Source of the DNA: JAJPXI01 sp045595705
GTDB taxonomy: Bacteria > Bacillota > Clostridia > Oscillospirales > Oscillospiraceae
Reading direction: 5' to 3'
Length of the DNA: 5,686 nt
Assembly (NCBI GenBank): GCA_045595705.1
Contig: JAZOBA010000141.1
Location: forward strand, 1-5,686
In this document: in pieces, positions 4,791 through 5,686 of the stretch
How the letters are laid out: the number at the start of each line of letters is the position of its first letter
How positions within the stretch are numbered: the stretch's first letter is position 1
The notes under the pieces: generated by a model
Seen by the model: only the letters and a program-made list of their open reading frames with translations
The model's database searches: none
Told to the model about the DNA's origin: nothing
Position numbers and translations under genes: made by a program

Positions 4791-5686
4791 ATGAACAGCC
4801 AGCAGAAATTTGATTACGCAATGACCATGCAGCCTTACGCATGCAAGCAGGATATTCCCGTATTTCCTCATACCTGCACCTACGCCGGTGTCGCAGCCGG
4901 TGTGACTCAGGCCGAAATCTTTAAGGGCAACAAAGAGTGGATGGACGCCTATGTGAAGTGCTGTGAGAAGGTGGGTTATCCCGACGTTATGTTCCCCTTG
5001 GGTCCCAAGACGGTTACTTACATTGAGCAGATGAAAGTTCGTATCCCCGGCAAGGACCTGGACGATAATTCCATGTTCCAGTTCATTGAAGAGGAATTGA
5101 TGACCGAGGAAGATTACGACACCATCATCGAAAAGGGATTTGGCGCATGGCAGATGCCTTTTGTTGCATCCATCCAGAATCCGCCTTTTACCGGCCCTTT
5201 TGCCAAGTTTAAGACCATCTTTGGTTTTATTAAGTGTGGTACTGAAATCAAGAAGAACAAGAAGTTCTGGGATGCCAAGAATATTCCTCTGATGTTCCAC
5301 GGTGGTACAGCGCCTGCTTTTGACACCTTCTCTATGTCCCGCGGCATGGGTGCCTTTTGCTGCGATTTGTATGATATCCCGGAAAAGGTGAAGGCTGCCA
5401 TGGAGAAGGCCACCCCGGAGATCATCAAAACTGCGATTAACGGCGTAAAGTCCTCTGGCGGTAACCGCATTGCTATTTTTGCCATGCGCTGCTCCGCAAC
5501 CTTTATTTCTCCGGATATGTTTGAGGAATTCGCATGGCCTTATCTGAAGCAGATGATCCTTGCTTTCTATGAGGCCGGTATCACCTCGGTGGTGCACTGC
5601 GATGCCAACTGGCTGCCTATGATGCATTATTTCAAGGAAGTGCCCAAGGGCAGCTGCATTATTGAGTTGGACGGTGCAACCGATAT
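4791..5686 (+). CDS. URO-D superfamily protein (uroporphyrinogen decarboxylase-like, probable corrinoid-type methyltransferase), 3'-truncated
   Basis: The gene starts at ATG 4791, 7 nt after a GGGAGG site (4778-4783), and runs open past the right edge; 298 complete codons are visible, most of a domain that is usually about 330-400 residues. Late motifs support the URO-D fold: SATFISPDMFEEFAWPYLKQ (235-254), EAGITSVVHCDANWLPMM (261-278), then GSCIIELDG (287-295). Proteins of this superfamily in anaerobes that are not heme-synthesis HemE commonly move methyl groups between methylated substrates, corrinoid proteins and coenzymes. The N-terminus shows no HemE-like substrate-binding signature that I can recognise, and nothing nearby suggests heme synthesis. 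The HCDAN segment (269-273) has Asp271 where zinc-type methyltransferases such as MtaA/MtbA have Cys in an H-x-C motif. Expression is probably driven by the promoter and LysR box just upstream. A corrinoid protein gene might follow outside the window. Superfamily confident, reaction uncertain. Confidence 0.85.
   Translation, partial: MNSQQKFDYAMTMQPYACKQDIPVFPHTCTYAGVAAGVTQAEIFKGNKEWMDAYVKCCEKVGYPDVMFPLGPKTVTYIEQMKVRIPGKDLDDNSMFQFIEEELMTEEDYDTIIEKGFGAWQMPFVASIQNPPFTGPFAKFKTIFGFIKCGTEIKKNKKFWDAKNIPLMFHGGTAPAFDTFSMSRGMGAFCCDLYDIPEKVKAAMEKATPEIIKTAINGVKSSGGNRIAIFAMRCSATFISPDMFEEFAWPYLKQMILAFYEAGITSVVHCDANWLPMMHYFKEVPKGSCIIELDGATD

Noticed and set aside
4785..5627. 280-codon open frame on the - strand
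   Set aside because: It is antisense to the URO-D-type gene, with no domain and no plausible ribosome site.

Overview
The window looks like accessory metabolic DNA from an anaerobic, moderately GC-rich member of the Bacillota (Clostridia, possibly an Oscillospirales-type gut bacterium). This is an inference. It rests on AGGAGG-like Shine-Dalgarno sites 7-9 nt before every start, a strong rho-independent terminator, C/G-ending codon bias in the enzyme genes, and the family mix: electron-transfer flavoprotein, flavodoxin-fold reductase and URO-D-type methyltransferase. No rRNA, tRNA, CRISPR array, insertion sequence or phage gene is visible.

All five genes are on the + strand. (1) Positions 2-676 hold the C-terminal two thirds of an electron-transfer flavoprotein alpha subunit (EtfA), cut by the left edge. 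(2) Positions 677-911 are an AT-rich intergenic region with a 13-bp near-perfect direct repeat and a weak promoter candidate. (3) Positions 912-2663 encode a CocE/NonD-type (X-Pro dipeptidyl-peptidase S15-like) alpha/beta hydrolase. (4) Positions 2722-3711 encode a flavodoxin-fold NAD(P)H-dependent oxidoreductase with a cysteine-rich N-terminal loop and a C-terminal zinc-ribbon-like module. No terminator separates it from the hydrolase, so these two probably form one operon, closed by a strong hairpin terminator at 3725-3759. (5) Positions 3777-4667 encode a LysR-type regulator starting only 17 nt after that terminator. (6) Positions 4668-4790 form a compact regulatory region with a perfect dyad of LysR-box type (T-N11-A), nested inside a second inverted repeat and centred about 65 bp before the start site predicted from a consensus TATAAT. 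(7) From 4791 to the right edge runs a URO-D-superfamily (corrinoid/methyltransferase-type) protein, cut at the 3' end.

A reasonable working model is a LysR-controlled catabolic locus. The hydrolase would cleave an ester or amide, the flavoprotein would reduce a product or pass on electrons, and the URO-D-type protein would remove or transfer a methyl group, with Etf serving an acyl-CoA dehydrogenase further left. The substrate cannot be read from the sequence. The most testable signals are the LysR box/promoter geometry at 4670-4751 and the departures from textbook active-site motifs in the hydrolase, EtfA and the URO-D-type protein.
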